DNA of 20,194 nucleotides from positions 1 to 20,194 of the forward strand of contig CAZELH010000011.1 in NCBI GenBank assembly GCA_964513095.1. Direction: 5' to 3'. The DNA comes from JBDKGD01 sp964513095 (lineage in GTDB: Bacteria; Patescibacteriota; Minisyncoccia; UBA6257; 2-01-FULL-56-20). Below, in pieces: positions 1-7,026 of this stretch (the stretch's first letter is position 1; each line of letters opens with the position of its first letter). The position numbers and the translations under genes are program-made. The notes beneath the pieces are model-generated. The model saw only the letters and a list, made by a program, of their open reading frames with translations. It was not told where the DNA came from and did no database searches.

Positions 1-73
1 GTAGCGCCAAGGGGAATCGAACCCCTATTGCCGCCGTGAAAGGGCGGCGTCCTAGCCGTTAGACGATGGCGCC
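1..73 (-). tRNA. tRNA-Glu (anticodon TTC)
   Basis: The reverse strand folds as a complete cloverleaf. The acceptor stem begins GGCGCCA (G1 at 73) and closes with TGGCGCT, with a G-U first pair. The anticodon stem is CCGCC/GGCGG around loop CTTTCAC, giving anticodon TTC. The T-arm is AGGGG/CCCCT with loop TTCGATT. The discriminator A lies at position 2, and the C at position 1 could be C74, but the window ends there, so an encoded CCA cannot be judged. The gene is driven by the promoter at 182-210. Confidence 0.97.
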
Positions 74-112
74 AGAAACACTCACAATATAAAATAAAAT
101 CGAGAAAATGGC

Positions 113-152
113 AAAAAGAAAGCCGCGAGCACACGTGGTGTGTATCGCGGCT
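113..152 (-). terminator. Terminator-like hairpin in the tRNA-Glu leader
   Basis: Read on the minus strand, an 8-bp GC-rich stem (AGCCGCGA at 121-128 with TCGCGGCT at 145-152) is extended by an inner CACAC/GTGTG stem with a 3-base loop. It is followed by the run TTTCTTTTT (121-113). This has the form of an intrinsic terminator. It lies about 25 bases downstream of the predicted start of transcription and about 40 bases before the tRNA. It could end a short leader RNA, attenuate the tRNA, or act as a processing signal. The structure is seen; the role is inferred. Confidence 0.6.
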
Positions 153-181
153 CTATGGATTCTTATTTCACTTGTCCTTAT

Positions 182-210
182 ATTATACTCTTATTTTATA
201 AAAAAGTCAA
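182..210 (-). promoter_or_regulatory. Sigma-70 type promoter for tRNA-Glu
   Basis: On the minus strand, TTGACT (210-205) is followed after exactly 17 bases by TATAAT (187-182), close to a consensus housekeeping promoter. Transcription would start near 175 and run leftwards through the hairpin at 121-152 into the tRNA. No coding region lies between, so the tRNA or a leader RNA is the likely product. Confidence 0.8.
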
Positions 211-248
211 GTTGAGGAATGCGTAGTTTTTAGCGTATTGTAAAGGGT

Positions 249-1912
249 ATGAATTCGTTTGCGAAGCGAAAACGGTTTTTCGAAATACTGCCCGGTGCCT
301 TGGCGTGGGCAACTATTATCGCTATGTTTTTGTTTTCTTATACGACGCCAATAGCGGTGGCGATTTTTATTATTTTGTTTGATACCTATTGGTTTTTGAA
401 GTCTATGTATTTGTCCCTGCATCTTCGCGCGACGTACGCGCAGATGAAGCGGAATTTGGCGCTTGACTGGCGCAACAAATTGGAAACAGAAGAAGTAACG
501 AAATTACGCTGGCGATCTATATACCACCTTGTTATTTTGCCGATGTATAACGAGCCGTACGAGGTGGTGAAAAGTAGTTTAGAAACTATTGAGCGCGCGC
601 ACTATTTGAAGGAAAATATTTTAATTGTCTTGGCGCTTGAGGAGCGTGCCGGTGCGCCCGCTCAAATAGTTGGTGAACGTATTAAAAAAGAATATGAGAG
701 TGCTTTTGGTGGGTTTTTAATTACCACTCATCCAAAAGATTTACCCAATGAAATTCCGGGAAAAGGTTCGAATGAAACGTGGGCGGGGCGCGTGGCACAA
801 CGTGACCTTATTGACGCGCGTGGCATTGCTTATGGCGATGTCGTGGTGTCGGTGTTTGATATCGACACACAGGTTTTCCCTGATTATTTTGCGCGCGTTA
901 CGCATAGCTTTTTAACGACGCCCGACCGGTATCGATGCATCTATCAGCCGGTGCCGTTGTTTACCAATAACATTTTTGAAGCTCCGGCACTGGCGCGCGT
1001 GATTGCGTTTTCCTGTACATTTTGGCAGATGATGCAACAATCGCGTCCGGAGCGATTAACCTCTTTTTCTTCACAATCAATTCCATTTCAGACACTTGTT
1101 GATATTGGATTTTGGCATACCGATATTGTTTCGGAAGATTCGCGTATTTTTTGGCAATGCTATCTTCATTACCATGGTGATTTTCGCGTTGAGCCACTGT
1201 TGTTTCCGGTGGCAATGGATGCCAATATCGCGCCAACATTTTGGGGGACGATGAAAAATTTGTATAAACAACAGCGTCGATGGGGGTGGGGATCGGAAAA
1301 CATTCCGTATATGCTCGAAGGATTTTTGCAGGATTCAAAAATTCCTTCTGTTAAAAAACGATTTTGGACATTTAACGCGTTGGAAGGGTTCCATTCGTGG
1401 GCAACGAATTCGTTGATGATTTTTGCGCTTGGGTGGTTACCGCTTTTTTTGGGAGGGGAGGCGTTTAAGCATACGTTGCTTTCGTACAGCTTACCTCGTA
1501 TTACTCGCTTTATCGTAACGCTTTCGATGGTTGGCGTGGCGGCGTCGGCGGCGATGGGTATTGTCCTCTTGCCAAAACAAAAACCGCAGTGGTTTTCTTT
1601 TTGGCATTATCTGTGGTACGGGTTGCAATGGGTGTTGATTCCTATCTCGTTGATTATCTTCGGATCATTTCCCGGACTTGATGCGCAAACTCGGTTGGCA
1701 CTTGGTGGAAAGTGGCGATTAGGATTTTGGGTGACGCCGAAGGCGAGGAANNNNNNNNNNNNNNNNNNNNNNNNNNNNNNNNNNNNNNNNNNNNNNNNNN
1801 NNNNNNNNNNNNNNNNNNNNNNNNNNNNNNNNNNNNNNNNNNNNNNNNNNTGGCACTTGGTGGAAAGTGGCGATTAGGATTTTGGGTGACGCCGAAGGCG
1901 AGGAAAAATTAG
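249..1912 (+). CDS. Membrane glycosyltransferase, family 2 (interrupted by scaffold gap)
   Basis: Family-2 glycosyltransferase, expected to transfer a sugar from a nucleotide-sugar to a lipid or growing polysaccharide at the inner face of the membrane. Visible motifs: YNEP (about residues 100-103), DID as the metal-binding DxD (204-206), ED (296-297) in the acceptor/base region, and QQRRW (341-345), the Q/RxxRW signature of processive, cellulose-synthase-like enzymes. Hydrophobic segments lie at about 15-35, 35-53, 385-403, 420-441 and 452-474. The true C-terminus is hidden by the 100-N gap. Collapsing the duplicated 55 bases (249-1750 joined to 1906-1912) gives a 502-residue protein ending TPKARKN, then TAG. 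Reading straight through the Ns ends in the wrong frame at 1877. There is no Shine-Dalgarno; a -10-like TATTGT lies 7 bases before the ATG. Substrate cannot be told. Confidence 0.88.
1696..1905. repeat. 55-bp exact direct repeat flanking the gap
   Basis: Bases 1696-1750 and 1851-1905 are identical over 55 bases, beginning TGGCACTTGG and ending GGCGAGGAA, and abut the N-run on both sides. Two contigs therefore overlap by 55 bases and were scaffolded with a placeholder gap instead of being merged. This is an assembly artefact, not a biological duplication, because only the collapsed version leaves the glycosyltransferase frame with a natural stop. Confidence 0.93.
1751..1850. other. Scaffold gap of 100 Ns
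   Basis: Exactly 100 unknown bases, the conventional size for a gap of unestimated length. Because the flanks overlap, the true gap length is probably minus 55, meaning no sequence is missing. Confidence 0.97.
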
Positions 1913-2147
1913 GGTATAGAAAAAGACGAAAAGAAATAATTGCGAATTGAGTATTACAGCATTGCGGATTGGGAAGAAAGAATAACTAAGAAAGAATTAC
2001 TGATTGAGAATTGTAAAACGCAAATCGAGGAAATCCGTTAGCGAGTTAACCCTCCTTCACTGAAGTTGCGGAAGGGCGCGGCGTGTTAAAGGGTTAACGA
2101 GTTAAGAAACAAAAAATTTTGAGGGTTTAGGTTCCGTGATTTATTAT
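1913..2147. repeat. Gene-free spacer with dispersed repeats
   Basis: No coding region is evident between the glycosyltransferase and 2255. Two units of a recurring nonamer occur (TTGCGAATT at 1940-1948, TTGCGGATT at 1962-1970). A nested inverted repeat spans 2045-2098: outer arms GTTAACCCT (2045-2053) and AGGGTTAAC (2090-2098) enclose a hairpin of the CACTGAAGTTGCGGAAGGG type (2058-2076). Related elements occur near 10044-10095, 14126-14141 and 18374-18437. Confidence 0.7.
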
Positions 2148-2176
2148 TTGACATTTTTATATAATAATGTTAAAAG
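2148..2176 (+). promoter_or_regulatory. Predicted promoter for the small paralog pair
   Basis: TTGACA (2148-2153) is a perfect -35 box. After 17 bases comes TAAAAG (2171-2176), a weak -10. The TATAAT at 2160-2165 is too close to pair with this -35. The minus-strand promoter at 7027-7055 has the same TTGACA-17-TAAAA form, which supports the reading. Confidence 0.55.
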
Positions 2177-2193
2177 TCTAGCTAGCACTTTCG

Positions 2194-2213
2194 CATCCGG
2201 ATTTTTCCGGATG
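2194..2213 (+). promoter_or_regulatory. 5' leader hairpin
   Basis: CATCCGG (2194-2200) and CCGGATG (2207-2213) form a 7-bp stem around the loop ATTTTT, within the predicted leader of the 2255 gene and about 40 bases before its start. It has no strong T-run after it, so it is more likely an mRNA stability or control element than a terminator. The role is inferred. Confidence 0.45.
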
Positions 2214-2254
2214 AATCTTTATGGAAGTACATAACTAAACAAAGGAGAAAACAG

Positions 2255-2584
2255 ATGCCCTTTGAGCATGAAGCGGTGGCACCTGCGAGAGAAAAAACCA
2301 ACGATGTTTTACTGGAGGGTCCGTTTATTCAATTGAATGAACCGACATCGCCATCTCGTGTTGCGGTTGTTGTTGTGAATAAAAAAATGAAAGGATCCGA
2401 ACAGCGATTGGTTAACGCTTTCATTTTTCGCTTGTTGCAACACGGGGTGGATTTTCATGATATCGCTGAATTGTTAAAAACCAGCGCTGGTGACAATGTT
2501 GGGGCGGTCGCTTATTTTATGCGCAAAATACTTGAAAATAATGTGACCCCAAACCAAAAGGAGAAAACAGATGTCTCGAAATGA
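2255..2584 (+). CDS. Small protein of unknown function, paralog of next gene
   Basis: A 109-residue protein that I do not recognise. There is no signal peptide or membrane segment; a short hydrophobic beta-like stretch (VAVVVVN, about 36-42) precedes a helical C-terminal half. Residues 52-96 align with residues 43-84 of the following gene, sharing the pattern R-x-L-x-x-(H/N)-G-V, then I, alanine-rich helix, K/R-I and E/Q-N. Start supported by a strong ribosome-binding site, AAAGGAG, 7 bases before the ATG. The 3' end overlaps the next gene by 14 bases in another frame, so the two are surely co-transcribed. A promoter with a perfect TTGACA lies at 2148. Probably cytoplasmic. Confidence 0.75.
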   Translation: MPFEHEAVAPAREKTNDVLLEGPFIQLNEPTSPSRVAVVVVNKKMKGSEQRLVNAFIFRLLQHGVDFHDIAELLKTSAGDNVGAVAYFMRKILENNVTPNQKEKTDVSK

Positions 2585-2852
2585 TGAGTTTGAATTGGCG
2601 GATGATTTGCAAGAAATTCGATCCATTCCGTCTGGTTTTTTGATTAACCCACTGAGTGTTGTTGCTCCGATTACTACACCTCTGGCGGATGCCAACGGGC
2701 CTACGCTTGTGCGTGTTTTGACTCAAAACGGTGTTACGCCGGAGGAAATAAAGGCGATTGCTGAATCGCCCGATTGCGCGAAAGGGTTGGCTATTGCTCT
2801 CAAACGAATTGTGCAAAATCAAGAGCACATTGATAATTTTTTCCGTGAGTAG
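2571..2852 (+). CDS. Small protein of unknown function, paralog of preceding gene
   Basis: A 93-residue acidic protein with no signal peptide or membrane helix. Its C-terminal half (43-84) resembles residues 52-96 of its upstream neighbour, notably the (V/F)R-x-L-x-x-(H/N)-GV motif and the last helix. Its ribosome-binding site lies inside the end of the upstream gene and is the same as that gene's: AAAGGAGAAAACAGATG occurs in both. The shared translation signal plus shared C-terminal region suggests tandem duplication followed by strong divergence. The unit ends at the terminator at 2871-2904. The pair may form a heterodimer, which is inference only. Confidence 0.75.
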   Translation: MSRNDEFELADDLQEIRSIPSGFLINPLSVVAPITTPLADANGPTLVRVLTQNGVTPEEIKAIAESPDCAKGLAIALKRIVQNQEHIDNFFRE

Positions 2853-2870
2853 GTGAAGCTTTTTTGTTTT

Positions 2871-2904
2871 TGGCGTCCATTTTTATAGTGGACGCCATTT
2901 TTTT
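2871..2904 (+). terminator. Intrinsic terminator of the paralog pair
   Basis: A 9-bp stem TGGCGTCCA (2871-2879) / TGGACGCCA (2889-2897) is followed by seven Ts (2898-2904), 18 bases after the stop codon at 2850-2852. Confidence 0.93.
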
Positions 2905-2939
2905 ATTGTCATTTAAAAAAAGAACAATTATTTTTTTGG

Positions 2940-2945
2940 TATACT
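2940..2945 (+). promoter_or_regulatory. -10 box for a leaderless transcript
   Basis: TATACT sits 9 bases before the ATG of the prepilin-like gene, so transcription would start at about 2952, practically at the start codon. No good -35 was found at 16-18 bases and no Shine-Dalgarno is present. Confidence 0.5.
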
Positions 2946-2954
2946 GTATGTATC

Positions 2955-3788
2955 ATGCTTCTTTCGAAGATTTTTAATTTTTTGCGTGTTCGATTCGCGA
3001 TTCGAAACGGTTTTACTATTATTGAACTTCTTTTGTTTGCGGTGATTTTTGTTGGTGCGAGCATTGCGGTAACTTCCGTTTTTCTTTCGATTTTACAGGT
3101 TCAATCTAAGCAAAGTGCGACCGTGGAGGTGAGTCGTGAAAGTCAGTTTGCGTTACAAACACTGCAACGATACATTGAGTCCGCCAGTGTGATTGACGCA
3201 CCGGTTGACGTTGCCAGTACGACGCTTCGATTGCGTATGCCTACCGCCTCACAGGACCCCACTATTATTAGCCAGCAGGGTTCTACTATCTATATTCAAG
3301 AAGGTGGAAATCCTGCATTTGCTATTACTTCGGACAAGGTTGTGGTATCAAATTTTTCTTTAACGAAGCGAGAAAATAGCGGGGGGCATGATTCGGTTAA
3401 TGTTTCGTTGACTGTTTCTGCTAATACCGAAAATATTTCTAAGCAGTTTGCGAGTAGTTTGCAAACAACAGTGATGCGAGTATCGGCGGCGACATTTGAT
3501 TCGAACCTTATTCCATCGTCTACCGCGGCCTATGACGTTGGTGTTACTGGACAGATTTGGCGTTCTATTAATAATATTTTGTATTTTTCTGGTGGGAATG
3601 TGGGAGTCAATACCGCAAGTCCGCAGGATTCGTTGGATGTGAACGGTCGATTGCGTGTGGAAAGTAGTGATGTATACGTGTATAGCGCTGGATCCGGAAT
3701 GATTTTGAAGTCAGCTGGTGGAACGTGCGCGCGCGTAACCATTACAAATTCGGGAGTCGTTACTTCCACCGTTGTTACCTGTCCATAA
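2955..3788 (+). CDS. Prepilin-like protein with tail-fibre-like C-terminus
   Basis: 277 residues. The N-terminus is a type IV prepilin leader: a basic stretch, then NG|FTIIELLLFAV with the cleavage site between G19 and F20, glutamate at mature position 5 (E24) and a hydrophobic helix to about residue 48. It should therefore be cut and N-methylated by a prepilin peptidase and either assembled into a pilus or held in the membrane. The middle (50-180) has the general look of a pseudopilin. The C-terminal part is different: residues 192-235 contain YDVGVTGQIWRSI and VGVNTASPQDSLDVNG, a pattern known from tail-fibre and adhesin shafts, and it ends with two cysteines (C258, C276) that could form a disulfide. 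A related segment occurs in the protein at 4381. First gene of a likely three-gene unit; no Shine-Dalgarno, probably leaderless. Confidence 0.85.
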   Translation: MLLSKIFNFLRVRFAIRNGFTIIELLLFAVIFVGASIAVTSVFLSILQVQSKQSATVEVSRESQFALQTLQRYIESASVIDAPVDVASTTLRLRMPTASQDPTIISQQGSTIYIQEGGNPAFAITSDKVVVSNFSLTKRENSGGHDSVNVSLTVSANTENISKQFASSLQTTVMRVSAATFDSNLIPSSTAAYDVGVTGQIWRSINNILYFSGGNVGVNTASPQDSLDVNGRLRVESSDVYVYSAGSGMILKSAGGTCARVTITNSGVVTSTVVTCP

Positions 3789-3800
3789 TAAATAATAGTG

Positions 3801-3806
3801 TAAAAT
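3801..3806 (+). promoter_or_regulatory. Possible internal -10 box
   Basis: TAAAAT lies 7 bases before the ATG of the cupredoxin-like gene, in the 25-base gap after the prepilin-like gene. It would allow a separate leaderless transcript, but read-through from the gene upstream is equally likely. Confidence 0.3.
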
Positions 3807-3813
3807 AAAAGCT

Positions 3814-4371
3814 ATGGATCCTCTTGAACATCCTCATAAAACGCGCACTGAAATTACTATTGGAATTTTAGCTGTCGTTGTTTGTATTCTGGTGGTTGCG
3901 ATTGTGAATTTAAAATATTTTTCTGGTGTTCCTAGTGTCGCCCCTGAAGAGCAGAGTGGCGAGGTAACGCGCGAGGCGATGCCACAGGAGCAAGCAAAAA
4001 CCCTTGTTGTTCCGGGAGTTGGTGCGTCTGATGTTGCTACTGGTGTGGCTGTGCCGAAATTGGTTACCTCTGCTCGCCCAAATAGTACTGCCCAGTTGCG
4101 TGTTTTTGATGTGACTGCAAATGCTGGGGCGTTTACCCCCGCAACTATCATCGTGCATCAAGGTGATACAGTGGTATTAAATATTACTGCGCAGGATAAA
4201 AAATATGATTTTACGCAACCTGATTTTGGGTTTACGGCGTTTCCGTTGCCAAAAGGAAAAACTACAAAGGTAACATTTGATGCAACTGCTTCTGGAAATT
4301 TTTTATTCTTTTGTAGCGCTTCTTGTAACTCTACTCAAAAAGCCCAAGGTCATATTATTATCGTCCCGTAA
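3814..4371 (+). CDS. Membrane-anchored cupredoxin-like protein
   Basis: 185 residues. One N-terminal membrane helix (about 13-34) with a short cytoplasmic tail, a low-complexity linker (40-90), then a single cupredoxin-type beta-barrel (about 94-185). Barrel landmarks are FTPATIIVHQGDTVVLNI (107-124) and a final strand IIIVP. Blue-copper and CuA proteins bind copper through a His in the middle and a Cys/His/Met cluster at the end. Here the middle His position is occupied by the KKYDF region. The end reads FFCSASC (165-171), with the CuA-like C-x3-C pair, but lacks the His and Met that normally follow; H180 is displaced. Copper binding is therefore doubtful, and the cysteines may form a disulfide. 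Located between pilin-like and glycine-rich genes, it probably faces the outside. No Shine-Dalgarno. Confidence 0.8.
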   Translation: MDPLEHPHKTRTEITIGILAVVVCILVVAIVNLKYFSGVPSVAPEEQSGEVTREAMPQEQAKTLVVPGVGASDVATGVAVPKLVTSARPNSTAQLRVFDVTANAGAFTPATIIVHQGDTVVLNITAQDKKYDFTQPDFGFTAFPLPKGKTTKVTFDATASGNFLFFCSASCNSTQKAQGHIIIVP

Positions 4372-4380
4372 TTTATTTTT

Positions 4381-5760
4381 ATGATAAAAAACATTCAATC
4401 CGGTATTGTTATTGCATTTTTGTTAGTGTCGGCATGGTATATGCGAAATGAAGTATTCGATAGTAATGCGCATGCGCAGTTTCAAGGGCCTGGGTGTGCG
4501 GCAGGAGCGTGTAATGGAAAAATTAGTGTGAATAGCGCGGGGAATGTTTCGGTTGGGACCACTACTGCTTCGACCGATAGTAAATTGTTGGTGGTAGCAT
4601 CGGATACTGCTTCAACTGCGTACGCACTTCGAGGACAGCAACCGGGTGGAACATCGTTGTTTGTGTTTCGGAATGATAATAAAGCGGCAATTGGTACGAC
4701 GGTAAACAGTTCATATGTTTTGAATATCGGTGGCGATACGAATGTGAATGGCACGATTACCGCCACTAATTTGTCCGGTACTTTTTCAGGAACAGTGGCT
4801 GCTTCTAATGTAACGGCGGGTGTGTTTGGTGCGGGTAATTTTGGATTTCCTTCGAGTCTTGGAATTGCGACAACAACCAATGCAAGTTTGCCGCAAGTTT
4901 TATCTGTCTATGGCTCGGGATATATTAGTAGTAAATTAGGAATTGGAGTAATTAGTCCTACATATGCGTTGGAAGTAAATGGACAGGTGAAAATTACGGG
5001 TGGTACCCCCGGTGCGGGGAAGGTGTTAACTTCTGATGCATCTGGTATTGCCACGTGGGAAACACCGGCAACTTCGACCGCGGTTACTCCCGGATTTTCC
5101 AGTATGACGACCTATCAAACAGCTGGCTCTGATACGTTTACGGTTCCTGCGGGCGTTACCAAAATTATGGTTGAAGTCTGGGGTGGTGGCGGTGGTGGAG
5201 GTGGTGGATCTGGTGGGAGTGGAGGTGGTGGCGGAGGAGCGGGTGGCTATGCAAAGGGAATTTTTTCCGTCAGTGCGGGTCAGATCTATTCGATAACAGT
5301 TGGAGCATTTGGTGATCCCGATGCTGCGGTCACTTCGGATGTTCAAGCAGGGTCGGGTGGATCATCATCGTTTGTTTCTCCTACATCAACTACTTTGCTT
5401 TCTGCAACTGGTGGTTCTGGTGGATTTGGCTCTTTATCGTCGAGCCGTAATCAAGGTGGTTCTGGTGGTGTTGGATCCGGAGGTTCTATTGCATTGTCTG
5501 GTCAAGGAGGTGAAGGCGGTATTGTTTCTACTCCATCATATGGTGGTACTGGAGGCAATGCGCCATTTGGTGGTCCCGGAGGTAATGGTGCTCAAGGCGG
5601 CGGTGCTTATACACGCAGTCCTGGTACGGGAATTTGGCCCGGTGGAGGTGGTGGCGGCGGTGGATGGCCAGTTTCTAATCCATCGTGTGGTCTCTCTGGT
5701 GGAAGCAAGCAGGGCTGTGGTGGTAATGGCGCGGTTGGTGGGGTGATTGTGTGGTATTAA
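4381..5760 (+). CDS. Secreted glycine-rich surface protein
   Basis: 459 residues. The signal peptide has a hydrophobic core at 8-19 and likely cleavage after NAHA (about 32). Residues 45-235 are a beta-rich shaft like phage tail fibres or trimeric adhesins, with LGIGVISPTYALEVNG (186-201) and a GKVLTSDASGIATWE segment (213-227). Residues 240-459 form a glycine-rich domain starting with a TFTVPAGVTKIMVEVWGGG segment, a fold found in tail-tip and surface proteins and often seen in Parcubacteria. It contains long Gly runs, two Cys near the end (C436, C446) and a terminal VIVWY. Starts 9 bases after the cupredoxin-like gene with no ribosome-binding site, so probably in the same unit. Probable role: cell-surface structure or attachment. 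The glycine-coding stretches also give long spurious open frames on both strands. Confidence 0.85.
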   Translation: MIKNIQSGIVIAFLLVSAWYMRNEVFDSNAHAQFQGPGCAAGACNGKISVNSAGNVSVGTTTASTDSKLLVVASDTASTAYALRGQQPGGTSLFVFRNDNKAAIGTTVNSSYVLNIGGDTNVNGTITATNLSGTFSGTVAASNVTAGVFGAGNFGFPSSLGIATTTNASLPQVLSVYGSGYISSKLGIGVISPTYALEVNGQVKITGGTPGAGKVLTSDASGIATWETPATSTAVTPGFSSMTTYQTAGSDTFTVPAGVTKIMVEVWGGGGGGGGGSGGSGGGGGGAGGYAKGIFSVSAGQIYSITVGAFGDPDAAVTSDVQAGSGGSSSFVSPTSTTLLSATGGSGGFGSLSSSRNQGGSGGVGSGGSIALSGQGGEGGIVSTPSYGGTGGNAPFGGPGGNGAQGGGAYTRSPGTGIWPGGGGGGGGWPVSNPSCGLSGGSKQGCGGNGAVGGVIVWY

Positions 5761-5775
5761 TTTTAATTTGATTAT

Positions 5776-5821
5776 AAAAAAAGAAACCGCCAATCGACGT
5801 ATGACGTCGGGCGGTTTTTTG
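5776..5821. terminator. Bidirectional intrinsic terminator
   Basis: Stem AAACCGCC (5784-5791) / GGCGGTTT (5810-5817) with an inner CGACGT/ACGTCG stem around ATG. Ts follow on the plus strand (to 5820) and the A-rich flank (5776-5786) gives a T-run on the minus strand. It sits between two converging genes ending at 5760 and 5826 and can serve both. Confidence 0.93.
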
Positions 5822-5825
5822 TGCA

Positions 5826-6923
5826 TCATGGGAGATATGTAATGGTCGGTGGCACATCCGACAACACATAATCAACGGAAACGGCGGCACTATCGAGTCC
5901 GTCTTTGAATCTCACTCTTTTTAAATTGACGGACAATGTTTGTCCTGCCAATGATGTTGAGTTTATATCGAGAAAGACGTCTTTCTCGTCTCCCGGCTGC
6001 AGTTGAATTCCTGTTGGGGTTAATGTGAATCGTGCTGTTATCACATTTCCAACCATTGTTCGTGTTGGGGTGATGTTGATTCCTGGTAATCCCGGAATGG
6101 TAAACACGATGGAATCCATGAACCCCTGCGTTGGAGTTTGTGAAGTAATGAGTTCAAATTCAAACTCCGTTGATTCATTGGGACCTCCCGATCCGATTCG
6201 TACTGTTGTGATGCCAATTCTATCGGTGGCGTTTACCGTCCTTGTGCTTGGGCCAACTCTCCCAAAAGTAGGGAAAATCGCCGAAAGAACAGCTGTCAAA
6301 ACGAGTCGATTGTCTTGATCGGGGGTATTGATTCCAATTGTCGGTTTTCCCCACCCAGTAGTCAGATCGGCATCAATGTTGACTACGCGAAATTCATGCG
6401 TTGAACCTCGTTGGCCATTGGTAAAAACAGGATTTACTTCACCATTCACGTCACTTCCTCTTGTGCCATTGCGGGGAATGATGAGATTTTGGTTTTGGAA
6501 GTTAAAAATGTACAAGCCATTTCCATTTTTACCAACGGTTGATGAGGTGCTCTCAATTTCTACGTTTGCAATATGGAACCGAAGAATTGCAAAAATGAGA
6601 GGGGAGGTGTTTGGGGTGTTACTGGTTACTACATCTTCCAGTACCACTTGATTAATTTTTATATCACTGTTGCCTTGGTTTTGGAAGGTGAAGAGCGCCA
6701 TGCTGTTTGCGGGAGTTCCCGGAAGTAGGAATGGCGAGCCATCGGGATTGTTGTTTGAGACAATCAATCTATTTGCCCGGACATTTCCTGGGGCGCCACC
6801 GCCGGCATTTCCGCTCCCTGTTCCGATATTTCCTTTTTCGCGATCTTGCCCAAACGTTGGCAAGGAAGAAAAGATGAAGAGGACAACACAGAGTGTTGCA
6901 ATAATTTTAAGTGCGCGTTTCAT
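5826..6923 (-). CDS. Secreted beta-rich protein of unknown function
   Basis: 365 residues. A clear signal peptide (MKRALKIIATLCVVLFIFSS) with likely cleavage after TFG near residue 25, then a Gly/Asn-rich linker (30-48). The rest looks like two beta-sandwich regions: about 50-205 (FTFQNQGNSDIKINQVVLEDV resembles Ig/CARDB-like strands) and about 230-365 (an EFEFELITS strand; LTPTGIQLQPGDEKDVFLDI). No cysteine in the mature part, no catalytic motif and no anchor at the C-terminus were seen. Start is fixed by a strong ribosome-binding site, AAAGGAGG, 7 bases upstream. The predicted promoter at 7027-7055 leaves a leader of about 95 bases. Possibly a released or surface-layer structural protein; family not recognised. 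Confidence 0.82.
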   Translation of the reverse strand: MKRALKIIATLCVVLFIFSSLPTFGQDREKGNIGTGSGNAGGGAPGNVRANRLIVSNNNPDGSPFLLPGTPANSMALFTFQNQGNSDIKINQVVLEDVVTSNTPNTSPLIFAILRFHIANVEIESTSSTVGKNGNGLYIFNFQNQNLIIPRNGTRGSDVNGEVNPVFTNGQRGSTHEFRVVNIDADLTTGWGKPTIGINTPDQDNRLVLTAVLSAIFPTFGRVGPSTRTVNATDRIGITTVRIGSGGPNESTEFEFELITSQTPTQGFMDSIVFTIPGLPGINITPTRTMVGNVITARFTLTPTGIQLQPGDEKDVFLDINSTSLAGQTLSVNLKRVRFKDGLDSAAVSVDYVLSDVPPTITYLP

Positions 6924-7026
6924 AACTTAGCCTCCTTTCGGGCATAAGTGATAAGAGGGGAGTTGTTTAGGTTTCCCGTTTCATTTTTTAGTTTTCAAAT
7001 TCACACGATTGCGAATTCCATTCACA

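Noticed and set aside
249..1877. Glycosyltransferase ending WHLVESGD after a run of unknown residues
   Set aside because: It reads through the N-gap in the wrong frame. Collapsing the 55-base overlap restores the frame and a stop after TPKARKN.
1696..1905. Biological tandem duplication
   Set aside because: The copies abut the Ns exactly on both sides and the duplicated region breaks the reading frame; contig overlap explains it better.
2160..2165. TATAAT as the -10 of the paralog pair promoter
   Set aside because: It is only 6 bases after the TTGACA; a weaker hexamer at 17 bases fits better, although a second start from this TATAAT cannot be excluded.
4482..4880. 132-codon minus-strand open frame
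   Set aside because: It lies opposite the secreted glycine-rich protein, with no ribosome-binding site and no promoter.
5026..5829. Several open frames opposite or alongside the glycine-rich gene
   Set aside because: They come from repetitive GGT/GGA codons read in other frames, giving Thr-, Val- or Arg-rich low-complexity products without start signals.
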